Positions 15,465 to 23,176 of a stretch of DNA of 34,512 nucleotides are shown here, one piece after another (the first letter of the stretch is position 1; each line of letters begins with the position of its first letter). The notes below the pieces were generated by a model that saw only the letters and a list, made by a program, of their open reading frames with translations, made no database searches and was not told the origin of the DNA. Source of the DNA: Bacteroidia bacterium (GTDB taxonomy: Bacteria; Bacteroidota; Ignavibacteria; UBA10030). The stretch covers positions 1-34,512 of the forward strand of contig BQML01000001.1 in assembly GCA_022180565.1 (NCBI GenBank), read 5' to 3'. A program made the position numbers and the translations under genes.

Positions 15465-16563
15465 ATGAGCCGGAAGGCGCAGGGAGAACGACCTTGGCCA
15501 TCATGCCGGCAGCGCCGGCGCTGGCAAGCAGGAGAGAGCCATTGTGCAGTTCAGCGAGACGCTTCACCACCGTCAGGCCCCAGCCAAAATAACGATCCTC
15601 GTTCAGGCGGGCATAGAGGTTGGAGAGATTCTGCACATCAGCGATTTGCTGGGGATTCATTCCGCGGCCAAAGTCTGTGACGATCAGGGAGAACGTGCCG
15701 TCGGATGGGAGCGCCGAGACCTGGACTTTCTGGCCTTTTGGTGAATAGCGCATGGCATTGTCGATCAGCTCCCTTGCCATTTTGGCAAGGTATTCCGGTG
15801 AACATGCGGCGGGTGTATCCGCCATGATCATGACAAGATCATCATCACGTTCAAACTGATGGGCCACGTCCTGAGCCACAGGTTCGACCACCGCTTTGGC
15901 GGAGGGCGTCGTGAATCCGCGCAACCCTTTCAGTTTTTCCTCATCGTTCGCGATGATCTCAATTTGGGCAAGGACGGAAAAATTTTCCGCGACTCTCATG
16001 ACATTGCGTGCGGCCTTCTGGATGGCCCGGCCGAGCTCAATGATCTCGCTTTGTTTCAGCTCAACGTATTCGCGGCTGATAGCCTTGGAAAATCCCAGAA
16101 TGCCGGCCACAGGAGTGCGGAGATCGGTCGGAATGCTGATGGTCAGGTACGATCGCGGATCCGTCATCTTCTCCCGGCGTTGGATGAGAAGTTCCTCCTG
16201 CTTCCTGAACCGGATGCTGATGGCCTCGAGGAGCTCGCTCATGGTGAAAGGTTTGGAGAGATAATCGTCTGCCCCCAGCTCAATCGCCTTGACCAGCCCC
16301 GTGTTATCTACTTTACCGGTCATGAGAATAATGGGAATTCCCGATGTCTTTGGATTCTGCCGGAGGCTGACGACCGCCTCATAGCCATCCACGCTGTCCA
16401 TCATCACGTCTGACAGGATCAGATCAGGAATATGCGTCCTGGCCAACTCGATTCCTTCGGCCCCGTTCTCCGCCTGAAGCACCTTGTATCCCTCTGCCTC
16501 GAGGGCAAAGGCCACGGCTTCCCGGAAGGGGGCTTCATCTTCGATGATGAGAATCTTTTTCAT
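15463..16563 (-). CDS. Receiver-kinase protein lacking the phosphoacceptor His
   Basis: In the 366-residue product, the receiver (1-125) has Asp52, Thr82 and Lys104 (SKPF). A HisKA-like region follows, but where the paralogue at 28718-29815 has SVPHELRTPLSG this protein has SIPTDLRTPVAG: Thr146 (codon ACC at 16128-16126) replaces the His. The HATPase still has Asn269 (ELIDNA), TDFGRGM (296-302) and a modified G box (GWGLTVV, 327-333). It could therefore bind ATP without autophosphorylating at the usual site. I infer a receiver-controlled pseudokinase or an enzyme acting on a partner. The ATG at 16563 is chosen over an upstream in-frame TTG (16578). It converges on the VWA gene. Confidence 0.92.
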   Translation of the reverse strand: MKKILIIEDEAPFREAVAFALEAEGYKVLQAENGAEGIELARTHIPDLILSDVMMDSVDGYEAVVSLRQNPKTSGIPIILMTGKVDNTGLVKAIELGADDYLSKPFTMSELLEAISIRFRKQEELLIQRREKMTDPRSYLTISIPTDLRTPVAGILGFSKAISREYVELKQSEIIELGRAIQKAARNVMRVAENFSVLAQIEIIANDEEKLKGLRGFTTPSAKAVVEPVAQDVAHQFERDDDLVMIMADTPAACSPEYLAKMARELIDNAMRYSPKGQKVQVSALPSDGTFSLIVTDFGRGMNPQQIADVQNLSNLYARLNEDRYFGWGLTVVKRLAELHNGSLLLASAGAAGMMAKVVLPAPSGS

Positions 16564-16629
16564 GCGACGGGCAAACAATGTAGTAAACGTTATCGCAAAA
16601 GGAAAGAATCAACATCACTTCCCGAAAGG

Positions 16630-16655
16630 GCTTGGCGGGCCGAGCGGTTTTTTTT
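16630..16655 (+). terminator. Terminator- or attenuator-like hairpin before the ABC operon
   Basis: GCTTGG-CGGG-CCGAGC (6-bp stem with one G-U pair) is followed by GG and eight T residues. No plus-strand gene ends here, because the gene to the left runs leftward. It may stop antisense transcription entering the operon, or act as an attenuator if the operon promoter lies upstream. A weak -10-like TACCTT at 16680 would put it upstream of the start site. Confidence 0.5.
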
Positions 16656-16716
16656 GGATGGTTTGCAATTGTGGGAAAATACCTTTTTTTTGATGAGAGC
16701 GTTCCCCCGAGTCACG

Positions 16717-17463
16717 ATGAAACGACGTTTAATCCCCCTCCTCCTGTTTTCCCTTTCCTTTCTGAACGCCCAGTCGGCATACCAGATTATCAAAAAATCC
16801 GAAGATTTGGTGCGCGGAGAAAGCTCGCGCGGCAGTTTTCGCATGACGGTGGTCACTCCGGAGTACTCCCGGACAATCATCATGGACAGCTGGTGGAAGG
16901 GTACGGACAAGGCGCTCATTGAGATCAAGTCTCCCCCCCGGGAAGCGGGGAACAAAACGCTCAAGGTGGGGAATGAGCTCTGGATGTATCTTCGCAATAC
17001 GGAAACCACGATCAAAGTTCCGCCCTCCATGATGATGCAATCCTGGAACGGGTCTGATTTCACAAACGACGACCTCGTTCGCGAATCCAGCATGGCTGAC
17101 GATTACACGATGGAGATTGCTGGAGAAGACACGGTCGCCGGGGCATCCACCTGGATCATCGATTTGAGGCCTCGGCCGACGGCACCGGTCGTATGGGGAC
17201 GCATCCGTCACTGGGTACGCAAATCCGATTATCTGCCTGCACGGACCGAGTATTTTGACGAGAAGGGAACCCTCGTTCGTACCATGCTCTATTTTGACTA
17301 TCGCCGGTTTGGAGGTCGTGTCCTTCCGGGAAGGTGGCGGATGGTTGATAATCTGGAGGAAGGAGAATACACCGAGCTGGAGTATCTGAACCTCGAGTTC
17401 GACGTCACCATCAGCGACCGGATGTTTTCTTTCCGCGAGCTCGAAAGGGGACGCCGGCGATGA
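16717..17463 (+). CDS. LolA-like outer-membrane lipoprotein-sorting family protein
   Basis: The 248-residue product has a signal peptide at about 1-19 (Lys-Arg-Arg, a hydrophobic core, Asn-Ala-Gln). The rest is a beta-rich fold of the LolA/COG2834 type with short charged strands and no membrane helix; these periplasmic proteins carry acyl-chain cargo. Start choice is ambiguous: the ATG at 16717 gives a clean signal peptide, while an in-frame ATG at 16693 lies 7 nt after a TACCTT and would fit a leaderless start; neither has a good ribosome site. Its stop overlaps the next start as ATGA. Being first in an operon with two permeases, an ATPase and an outer-membrane barrel, it probably shuttles a lipid or lipoprotein across the periplasm. 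Confidence 0.88.
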   Translation: MKRRLIPLLLFSLSFLNAQSAYQIIKKSEDLVRGESSRGSFRMTVVTPEYSRTIIMDSWWKGTDKALIEIKSPPREAGNKTLKVGNELWMYLRNTETTIKVPPSMMMQSWNGSDFTNDDLVRESSMADDYTMEIAGEDTVAGASTWIIDLRPRPTAPVVWGRIRHWVRKSDYLPARTEYFDEKGTLVRTMLYFDYRRFGGRVLPGRWRMVDNLEEGEYTELEYLNLEFDVTISDRMFSFRELERGRRR

Positions 17464-18689
17464 GACTGTTGCTGACGCTCGCCTGGAGGAATGTCTGGAG
17501 GAACCAGCGGCGATCGATCATCACGATTCTCGCAGTGACCTTCGCGGTCATGCTTTCCATCGTCATGAGAGGAATTCAGCTTGGCACGTATGAAGTCAAC
17601 ATCCGCCACGTCGTCGAATTGTTTACCGGCTCTGTGCAGATTCAAGCCCCCGGATACCAGGATAGCCCCTCCCTGAGGAAGAGCTTTCGCCTGGGGCCCG
17701 AGCTTCGGCGGGCCTTGGAGGAAGAGGATGAGATCCTCGCTTCTTCTCCCAGGATCGTCGGCGACGGCCTCGTGAGCTTCCGGGAAAACTCTCAGGGGGC
17801 CCTCCTGTTCGGAGTCGACCCGTCCGCGGAACGGTCCGTTTCCACGCTTCCCGACAAAGTCTCCTCCGGATCCTTTCTTTCGGAGAAGGATCCCTACGAT
17901 GTGGTTGTCGGTCACACTCTTCTGGAGAATCTGGGCTGTGCCCTTGGTGACGAGATTGTTGTTTTGGCTCAGGGGTACGACGGCTCTCTGGGAAACCTGA
18001 AGTTCAGGATTGTCGGCACGATGAAGACGGGCATCCTCGACCTTGACAGGAGCGCCGTGCTCCTGCCTCTGGCCACAGCACAGGAACTGCTCCTGATGGA
18101 GGGACGGGCCACGATGATCGTCGTGCGCCTGGAGAATCTTCGCCAGATCGATCGCGTCCGGGAATCCCTTGCCGCCCGCCTTGATCGCTTCGGCCTCTCC
18201 GTGCTCAGTTGGGGTGAGGTCATGCCCGAATTCCGGGAAGGGATCGAGTTGGACAACGTGAGCGGCATGCTCATGTTGGCGATTCTGGTCCTCGTGGTCG
18301 CCTTCGGCATCACGAACACCGTCTTGATGTCGATCACGGAGCGATTCCGGGAATTTGGCATTGTGCTGTCTCTGGGCATGCAGACGAGGACCCTGGTCGG
18401 CCTGGTTGTCTTGGAGATCGCCTGCATTGTTGCCATCGGCACGGGGGCGGGGAATGTCCTTGCGTACTGCGTGAACTCTTACCTCGCGGCGAATCCAATC
18501 TCGTTCGGCAGTGAGTTTGAACAGATGTATGCGGAGTACGGATTTCTTCCGCGGATCGAATCAATTATTCTCCTCAGCTCGTTTGTGAACAATACGCTCG
18601 CCATCCTCGGCGTTTCATTCCTCGCCAGCTTGTACCCCCTGACAAAAATCCTCCGGCTTGAGCCGCTAAAGGGGATTCGATACACATGA
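17460..18689 (+). CDS. ABC transporter permease, FtsX/MacB type (first)
   Basis: In the 409-residue product, one membrane helix (about 17-36) is followed by a periplasmic MacB_PCD-like domain (about 40-265) and three C-terminal helices (starting near 268, 315 and 370), ending with the family-typical LEPLKGIRYT. This is the type VII (mechanotransmission) ABC layout, as in LolC/E and MacB, which acts on periplasmic or membrane substrates rather than pumping across the inner membrane. It overlaps its neighbours by ATGA on both sides. The second permease is its paralogue, suggesting a LolCE-like heterodimer. Confidence 0.94.
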   Translation: MRLLLTLAWRNVWRNQRRSIITILAVTFAVMLSIVMRGIQLGTYEVNIRHVVELFTGSVQIQAPGYQDSPSLRKSFRLGPELRRALEEEDEILASSPRIVGDGLVSFRENSQGALLFGVDPSAERSVSTLPDKVSSGSFLSEKDPYDVVVGHTLLENLGCALGDEIVVLAQGYDGSLGNLKFRIVGTMKTGILDLDRSAVLLPLATAQELLLMEGRATMIVVRLENLRQIDRVRESLAARLDRFGLSVLSWGEVMPEFREGIELDNVSGMLMLAILVLVVAFGITNTVLMSITERFREFGIVLSLGMQTRTLVGLVVLEIACIVAIGTGAGNVLAYCVNSYLAANPISFGSEFEQMYAEYGFLPRIESIILLSSFVNNTLAILGVSFLASLYPLTKILRLEPLKGIRYT

Positions 18690-19903
18690 TCCTCCTGAAT
18701 CTTGCCTGGCGCAATCTCTGGCGAAACACCCGACGGTCGGTCATCGTTCTGACCTCCGTGGCCATCGGTGTCGTGGCCACGGTCATCCTCGACACTCTTT
18801 CCCGGGGCATGATCTTTCAAATGCTGAACAACCAGGTCGGCTCCCATGTAACTCATATGCAGATCCATCGGGCGGGATTTCATAAGAATCCGGTTATCCA
18901 AAACACGATTGCCGACCCGGAACGAATCGAAACTGTCCTCCGGTCGGACCCGGAAATTGTTCTGTACAGTGCCCGTGTAGTGACGTTCGGGTTACTCAGC
19001 AGCGCGACAAATTCTTCGGGAATTTCCATCGTGGGCGTTGATCCTGAACGCGAGAGGTCTCTGACCACGATCCGTTCGTACATTGTGGAGGGATCGTACC
19101 TGACCGGAGCGCCCCGCGAAATTGTGATCGGCAAGGCCCTTGCTGAAAAGCTCGAAGTCGGACTGGGCGACAGGGTTGTGGCAATGGCGTCCGCGAAAGA
19201 CGGCACCATGGGATCCGAACTCTTTCGCGTCGCCGGACTGTTCGAAACCTTCAGCTCCGAGTTCGACAAAACGAGCGTCTACGTTCCGCGATCCTCCGCA
19301 CAAGCCATGCTCGAGCTCGGTTCCGAAGTGTCGGAGTTCGCGATGCTGGTCACCGATCCGGACCGCCTGGCGGAGATCTCGAAAAGGCTTCGCAGTCGGC
19401 TTGGGGAGGAGTACGAAGTCCTTCCGTACACGGATCTCCTTCCGTTTCTGGTACTTCAGATCGAGTTGTACGACCAGTCCATGGTTATCTTTTATGTAAT
19501 TGTCGGGATTGCCCTGATCTTCGGCATCATCAACACCATGCTGATGTCCGTTTTTGAGCGAATCAAGGAGTTTGGCGTGCTGAAGGCGATCGGAATGAAA
19601 AACGGGCGGATCCTGTTCATGGTTCTGACTGAAGCGCTCTTCCTCGGAATCATCGGAACCGTTGTCGGCTTCCTCGTGGGGTACCTTGTCTATCTGCCCC
19701 TCTCCACGTACGGACTCGATTTGAGCGCGTTCTCGGGAAGCCTTCGTTCCTTCGGCGTCGGCGCCATTGTGTACCCGGTGCTCACTGCCGGAGTGATCAC
19801 CAACGCCTTGATCATCATTCCTCTGATGGCTGTAACCGGTGCCGTCTATCCGGCCGTGCGGGCCATGCGTCTTGAGCCCGTCCGGGCCATCCGATATGTG
19901 TGA
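18686..19903 (+). CDS. ABC transporter permease, FtsX/MacB type (second)
   Basis: The 405-residue product has the same layout as the preceding permease: an N-terminal helix (about 17-36), a periplasmic domain to about 262 and three C-terminal helices, with the coupling segment ERIKEFGVLKAIGMKNG and the terminal LEPVRAIRYV. The start overlaps the previous stop as ATGA. After the stop a 6-bp hairpin (CTGAGG 19912-19917 / CCTCAG 19925-19930) lies in the 56-nt gap before the ATPase gene; it has no T-run and may only stabilise or trim the mRNA. Likely partner of the first permease in a LolCE-like pair. Confidence 0.94.
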   Translation: MILLNLAWRNLWRNTRRSVIVLTSVAIGVVATVILDTLSRGMIFQMLNNQVGSHVTHMQIHRAGFHKNPVIQNTIADPERIETVLRSDPEIVLYSARVVTFGLLSSATNSSGISIVGVDPERERSLTTIRSYIVEGSYLTGAPREIVIGKALAEKLEVGLGDRVVAMASAKDGTMGSELFRVAGLFETFSSEFDKTSVYVPRSSAQAMLELGSEVSEFAMLVTDPDRLAEISKRLRSRLGEEYEVLPYTDLLPFLVLQIELYDQSMVIFYVIVGIALIFGIINTMLMSVFERIKEFGVLKAIGMKNGRILFMVLTEALFLGIIGTVVGFLVGYLVYLPLSTYGLDLSAFSGSLRSFGVGAIVYPVLTAGVITNALIIIPLMAVTGAVYPAVRAMRLEPVRAIRYV

Positions 19904-19959
19904 GATCATGGCTGAGGCTCTCTTCCTCAGACAACAATAACTTCTAACAGCTCATCATC

Positions 19960-20646
19960 ATGACCAATCCCATCCTCCAGACAAAGGGGCTGGAAAAGAT
20001 CTACGAAAACGACGGGGTTCCCGTTCACGCGGTACGGGGAATCGATCTGGATGTTTTTGCGGAAGATTTTCTTGTCATCGCCGGCCCTTCGGGATCAGGA
20101 AAGACAACCTTGCTCAACCTTCTCGGCGCTCTCGACACTCCAAGTGCAGGGCGTGTTTTCTTTGAGGGAACAGATTTGTCCTCAAAGAGCAAATCAGAGC
20201 TTGCATCTCTGCGGCTGCAGCGCATGGGATTCATCTTCCAGGCGTACAATCTTATTCCCGTCCTCACGGCCCTCGAAAATATCGAGTTTACGATGATGCT
20301 CAGGGGAATCGACAAAGCCGAGAGACATGCTCGAGCTCAGGCAGTCATGGAGGAACTCGGCATTGCGGAACTCGCTCACAAGCGGCCGAATCACATGAGC
20401 GGAGGACAGCAGCAGCGTGTTGCCATTGCTCGCGCGATCGTCACCGATCCCGCGGTCGTGCTGGCCGACGAACCCACGGCCAACATCGATACGGCTACGG
20501 GGAAGGCCCTCCTCGATCTCATGGAGCGGATGAATTCGGAAAAACACATCACATTCATTTTCTCGTCTCACGATCCTCAGGTTATCGGCCGAGGAAAGCG
20601 TCTGCTCTGCCTTCGGGACGGGAGAATCGACTCCCCCCGGGAATGA
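19960..20646 (+). CDS. ABC transporter ATPase, LolD/MacB-type
   Basis: The 228-residue product has Walker A GPSGSGKTT (42-50), the Q-loop Gln94, the signature MSGGQQQR (146-153), Walker B VVLADEP (166-172) and the switch His in SSHD. It is a single nucleotide-binding domain of the LolD/MacB/FtsE class, consistent with the two FtsX-type permeases upstream. It powers release or transfer of substrate from the outer leaflet of the inner membrane. No ribosome-binding site is evident before the ATG, and the gap to the previous gene is 56 nt. Its stop overlaps the following start as ATGA. Confidence 0.96.
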   Translation: MTNPILQTKGLEKIYENDGVPVHAVRGIDLDVFAEDFLVIAGPSGSGKTTLLNLLGALDTPSAGRVFFEGTDLSSKSKSELASLRLQRMGFIFQAYNLIPVLTALENIEFTMMLRGIDKAERHARAQAVMEELGIAELAHKRPNHMSGGQQQRVAIARAIVTDPAVVLADEPTANIDTATGKALLDLMERMNSEKHITFIFSSHDPQVIGRGKRLLCLRDGRIDSPRE

Positions 20647-21818
20647 AACTCCTCGGTCACGGTCTCTTCGTGACAACCATCGCGTTTGCGTTGTCACCTG
20701 CCCAGCCGGCGCTTCGCTGGTCGGGTTATGCGGTGAATTTTCCGATTGTCCAGCGAACCCACTCCCCGCTCGCCCGGCTCCTCGGCGTTTCGGCCACTCA
20801 ATTCGTTGATGTGACCCGTGTTCGACTCCGGCCATCCCTCGGTCTCTGGCCCGACGCATTTGTCATGCTGGAGTACGAATGGAACGCTACGTATTCTTCC
20901 TCTCCTCTGCTTTTTCAGCCGTCTGTCTCTGGAATCCAAGGACAAATCGTCGATCTTCATTGGAGCGCCGTGGACGGAAGCCGGTGGAACATTCTGCATT
21001 TCATTGACAGACTTTACATTCGGCAAACAACGGAGATGCTCGATGTGTCCGTCGGCCGGCAAAGAATCTCTTGGGGAACGGGAAGAGTCTGGAATCCGAC
21101 CGATCTCTTCAATCCCATCAATCCCACTTCGTTTGCCAAGGTGGAGAAGGACGGGGTTGATGCCGCCTCGGTGAGATTGATACTCGGGAACTTTACCGAC
21201 GTCACCGTGGTCGTCAATCCCCGCAAAAGCTTCCGGGGGGCAAATTACGGCGTGAGGGCACGGACAAATGTCGGAGAGTACGATCTTTCGGTGATGGGCG
21301 GGGCGTTCGACGACGGTCCGGTAGGTGGACTCGACTGGGCGGGAAACATCCTGGACGCAGGATTTCGCGGCGAGTTCCTCATTTCCGGGAGAGGAAAAAA
21401 GCGTGCCTTCTCAAAGTTCATCCTCGGCTTTGATAATCAATTCACCTCTGACCTGTATGGGCTGGTGGAATACCATTACAATGGTGCAGGTGCGGTGAAG
21501 AAGAGCGAGTATGATCTTGGCGCTCTGGTTCAGGGGAACATCCTGAATCTCGGTCGGCAATTCCTGGCCTTGCAGACAAGTTTTCTGATCCATCCGCTCG
21601 TGTCCGCGACGGCGGGATACACGGTCAGCCTGACAGACGGAAGCGGCTACGTTGGGGGAATGCTGGTCTACGCAATCACCGGTGATGTATCCCTTGCGCT
21701 CGGCGGCCAGATGTTCTACGGCGATTCATTCGACGAGTACTGGTTTTATCCATCGAGCCTGTACTGCCGTATCGAAGCTTACTTTTCAGGAAGTGATCAG
21801 ACGAGATCCGACCCCTGA
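20643..21818 (+). CDS. Outer-membrane beta-barrel protein of the ABC operon
   Basis: The 391-residue product has a signal peptide of about 20 residues and then alternating amphipathic strands with aromatic girdles, as in a porin-like barrel. The segment RQRISWGTGRVWNPTDLFNP (139-158) is a signature I associate with outer-membrane barrels (DUF1302-like) encoded beside LolA-like and transporter genes; this is from memory. It begins inside the ATPase stop codon (ATGA). It extends the inner-membrane ABC complex and periplasmic carrier to the outer membrane, giving a complete inner-to-outer route. The substrate is unknown. No terminator with a T-run follows; a hairpin-rich region does. Confidence 0.85.
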   Translation: MKLLGHGLFVTTIAFALSPAQPALRWSGYAVNFPIVQRTHSPLARLLGVSATQFVDVTRVRLRPSLGLWPDAFVMLEYEWNATYSSSPLLFQPSVSGIQGQIVDLHWSAVDGSRWNILHFIDRLYIRQTTEMLDVSVGRQRISWGTGRVWNPTDLFNPINPTSFAKVEKDGVDAASVRLILGNFTDVTVVVNPRKSFRGANYGVRARTNVGEYDLSVMGGAFDDGPVGGLDWAGNILDAGFRGEFLISGRGKKRAFSKFILGFDNQFTSDLYGLVEYHYNGAGAVKKSEYDLGALVQGNILNLGRQFLALQTSFLIHPLVSATAGYTVSLTDGSGYVGGMLVYAITGDVSLALGGQMFYGDSFDEYWFYPSSLYCRIEAYFSGSDQTRSDP

Positions 21819-22205
21819 CCGTCTGCGGGGAACATCGTTTTCAAGGCGTGCGGACCATGGGTAGGCATCACCTGCCTGCCCGCTTCAAGCCTGGATTCAA
21901 GACACAGGCGATTCATGCGGGCCATGCGGGACGTAAGTGGGGCAGGGTAGTCGATTTCGGAGGGAGACTCAAATCCCGTGTATGCCCGGAAAACGATACA
22001 GGCGGCCCGGGGACAAGGGCCGCCTGCCTGTCCCGAAAGGTTCCCTTCGAACCCCGCCGAAGTTCCGATGTTGTCCATCGGAACCCAAACAGTGGCGGTC
22101 CGACGAGAATTCCTTCAGGACCCGCCGAATGCCCGAAATTGTGAAATCGGGACGCTGACAGAATGTACTCCGACTAAGCCGTTGACGGCATCATTGGGTT
22201 GAAGA
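21819..22205. other. Non-coding, hairpin-rich intergenic region
   Basis: This 387-nt stretch between convergent genes has no convincing ORF. It contains several GC-rich hairpins: a 10-bp perfect stem (21999-22008 / 22017-22026), a 9-bp perfect stem GTTCCGATG / CATCGGAAC (22062-22070 / 22076-22084), and a bulged stem GGCGGTCC / GGACCCGCC (22094-22101 / 22118-22126). The word CCCGCCGAA occurs twice (near 22053 and 22120), and CATGCGGG is tandemly doubled near 21915. None has a clear T-run. It may act as a bidirectional termination zone or hold a structured RNA. Confidence 0.55.
21999..22026. other. 10-bp GC-rich stem-loop
   Basis: CAGGCGGCCC and GGGCCGCCTG pair perfectly around an 8-nt loop. 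Only the minus-strand side has a few T residues after the stem (ATCGTTTTCC), so it may weakly terminate leftward transcription from the DUF3276 gene. Confidence 0.6.
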
Positions 22206-22214
22206 TCACCCAAT
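22193..22214 (-). other. Hairpin spanning the stop codon of the DUF3276 gene
   Basis: ATTGGGT (22193-22199) and ACCCAAT (22208-22214) form a perfect 7-bp stem that includes the TGA at 22208-22206 in stem and loop. There is no T-run, so it is more likely an mRNA-stabilising 3' structure than a terminator. Confidence 0.4.
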
Positions 22215-22433
22215 TGTTGCACTTGCCTCGTCGATCGCCTTGCGAAGCTCGTGAACGCTTTCTCCGAACACGCGCACCGTCGCGCGCTGTTTCTTATTCT
22301 CGGAATCAAGCCGGCTTTCCGAGATTGCCAGGAATTTGTTTCCGTTCTTCGCTTCCCTGACATCCACAAAATAGGTCGTCCGGCCGGACCGGACCATCGT
22401 AGAAAAAAGTGAATTGTTGTTCGATGACGCCAT
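22206..22433 (-). CDS. PUR-alpha-like nucleic-acid-binding protein (DUF3276 type)
   Basis: The 75-residue product contains the core pattern of small bacterial PUR-alpha-like proteins: an aromatic/hydrophobic strand (TTYFVDVREAKNGNKFLAIS), basic residues before a second strand (QRATVRVFGE), and a C-terminal helix (HELRKAIDEA). These bind single-stranded nucleic acid, probably as dimers, and are common in Bacteroidota and spirochaetes; their cellular role is unclear. The ATG at 22433 is fixed by GGAGG 6 nt upstream. It follows the sigma-factor gene by 20 nt, so it is probably co-transcribed with it. Confidence 0.88.
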   Translation of the reverse strand: MASSNNNSLFSTMVRSGRTTYFVDVREAKNGNKFLAISESRLDSENKKQRATVRVFGESVHELRKAIDEASATIG

Positions 22434-22453
22434 GGCGAACCTCCGACATGAGA

Positions 22454-23089
22454 TTAGGATTGATGAAGGGGAGTGTCTTCTGTTTCCGGTGCCATTGCAG
22501 GAAGACGTTCTGTTATTAACCGTTTGAATTTCGTCTTCACGCGCGCATAGTATACCTTCAGTTGATCGCACGTCTTTCCAGTGTACTCCGCGATGTCACC
22601 ATAGGACATCCCCACCGCGCGACACTGCAGGAGAACACGTTCCCATGGTTTCAAAGCCTCCAGAGCGTCTGCAACAGCGGAGAGATCCGGTCTTGCGGGT
22701 TCATCCTCCTGCCACGACCGCTCAAAGAACCAGATCGCCGCGTGAATGCTCGCCCTATCCTCAGCAAACGGTCCCCGCGGGAATTCCGCACCGTCGCATC
22801 CTGCCCTCACCCCTCTTCGGACGAAATCCCGCACCCTGTTGCGGAGAATTGCCATGACCCAGAAGTGAAAGTCGCTCTCCGATCTCTTGAATTGAAATTG
22901 ATGGATCTTCTGAATAACGGCCACAAGCACATCGTTCGCGATCTCTTCAGCGTCCATTAAATCAAGAGAAAACGAACGGACACATTCGGTGATCAGTGTC
23001 CTTTGATACAGTTGAACGAGGTTCTGTGCCCCCTTGTGATGGCCGGACTTCAGTTCGTCCACCAACTGCCGGTTGGATACTCTGGACAT
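22454..23089 (-). CDS. ECF-like RNA polymerase sigma factor (second)
   Basis: In the 211-residue product, region 2 covers about 15-90 (DLMDAEEIANDVLVAVIQKI and the FWVMAILRNRVRDFVRR helix) and region 4 about 140-200 (GMSYGDIAEYTGKTCDQLKVYY). The linker between them (about 92-138) is longer than usual and Trp/Phe-rich. The start ATG at 23089 is preferred to an in-frame TTG six codons upstream (23107). No anti-sigma gene adjoins; the DUF3276 gene downstream takes that place. A perfect 9-bp inverted repeat (23135-23168) lies upstream. A TTACCT near 23120, like that before the first sigma gene, could be its -10 element. Confidence 0.88.
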   Translation of the reverse strand: MSRVSNRQLVDELKSGHHKGAQNLVQLYQRTLITECVRSFSLDLMDAEEIANDVLVAVIQKIHQFQFKRSESDFHFWVMAILRNRVRDFVRRGVRAGCDGAEFPRGPFAEDRASIHAAIWFFERSWQEDEPARPDLSAVADALEALKPWERVLLQCRAVGMSYGDIAEYTGKTCDQLKVYYARVKTKFKRLITERLPAMAPETEDTPLHQS

Positions 23090-23134
23090 GGCCCCCCATA
23101 GGTACAAACGAAAAGAGGTAACACCCCGAAGAGG

Positions 23135-23168
23135 TCATAGTTCAATGGTCAAGAGCGTCGAACTATGA
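23135..23168. promoter_or_regulatory. 9-bp inverted repeat upstream of the second sigma gene
   Basis: TCATAGTTC (23135-23143) and GAACTATGA (23160-23168) are perfectly complementary across a 16-nt spacer, 46 nt before the sigma start and just after the DUF5916 stop. There is no T-run, so an operator or a processing hairpin is more likely than a terminator. Confidence 0.45.
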
Positions 23169-23176
23169 ACAACCGC

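Noticed and set aside
18992..19909. 305-codon minus-strand open frame opposite the second permease
   Set aside because: The permease on the plus strand is certain; this frame is His/Asp-rich shadow sequence.
21797..22144. Overlapping short open frames (70-98 codons) on both strands in the hairpin-rich region
   Set aside because: No ribosome site, no hydrophobic or domain pattern; they follow from the GC-rich inverted repeats.
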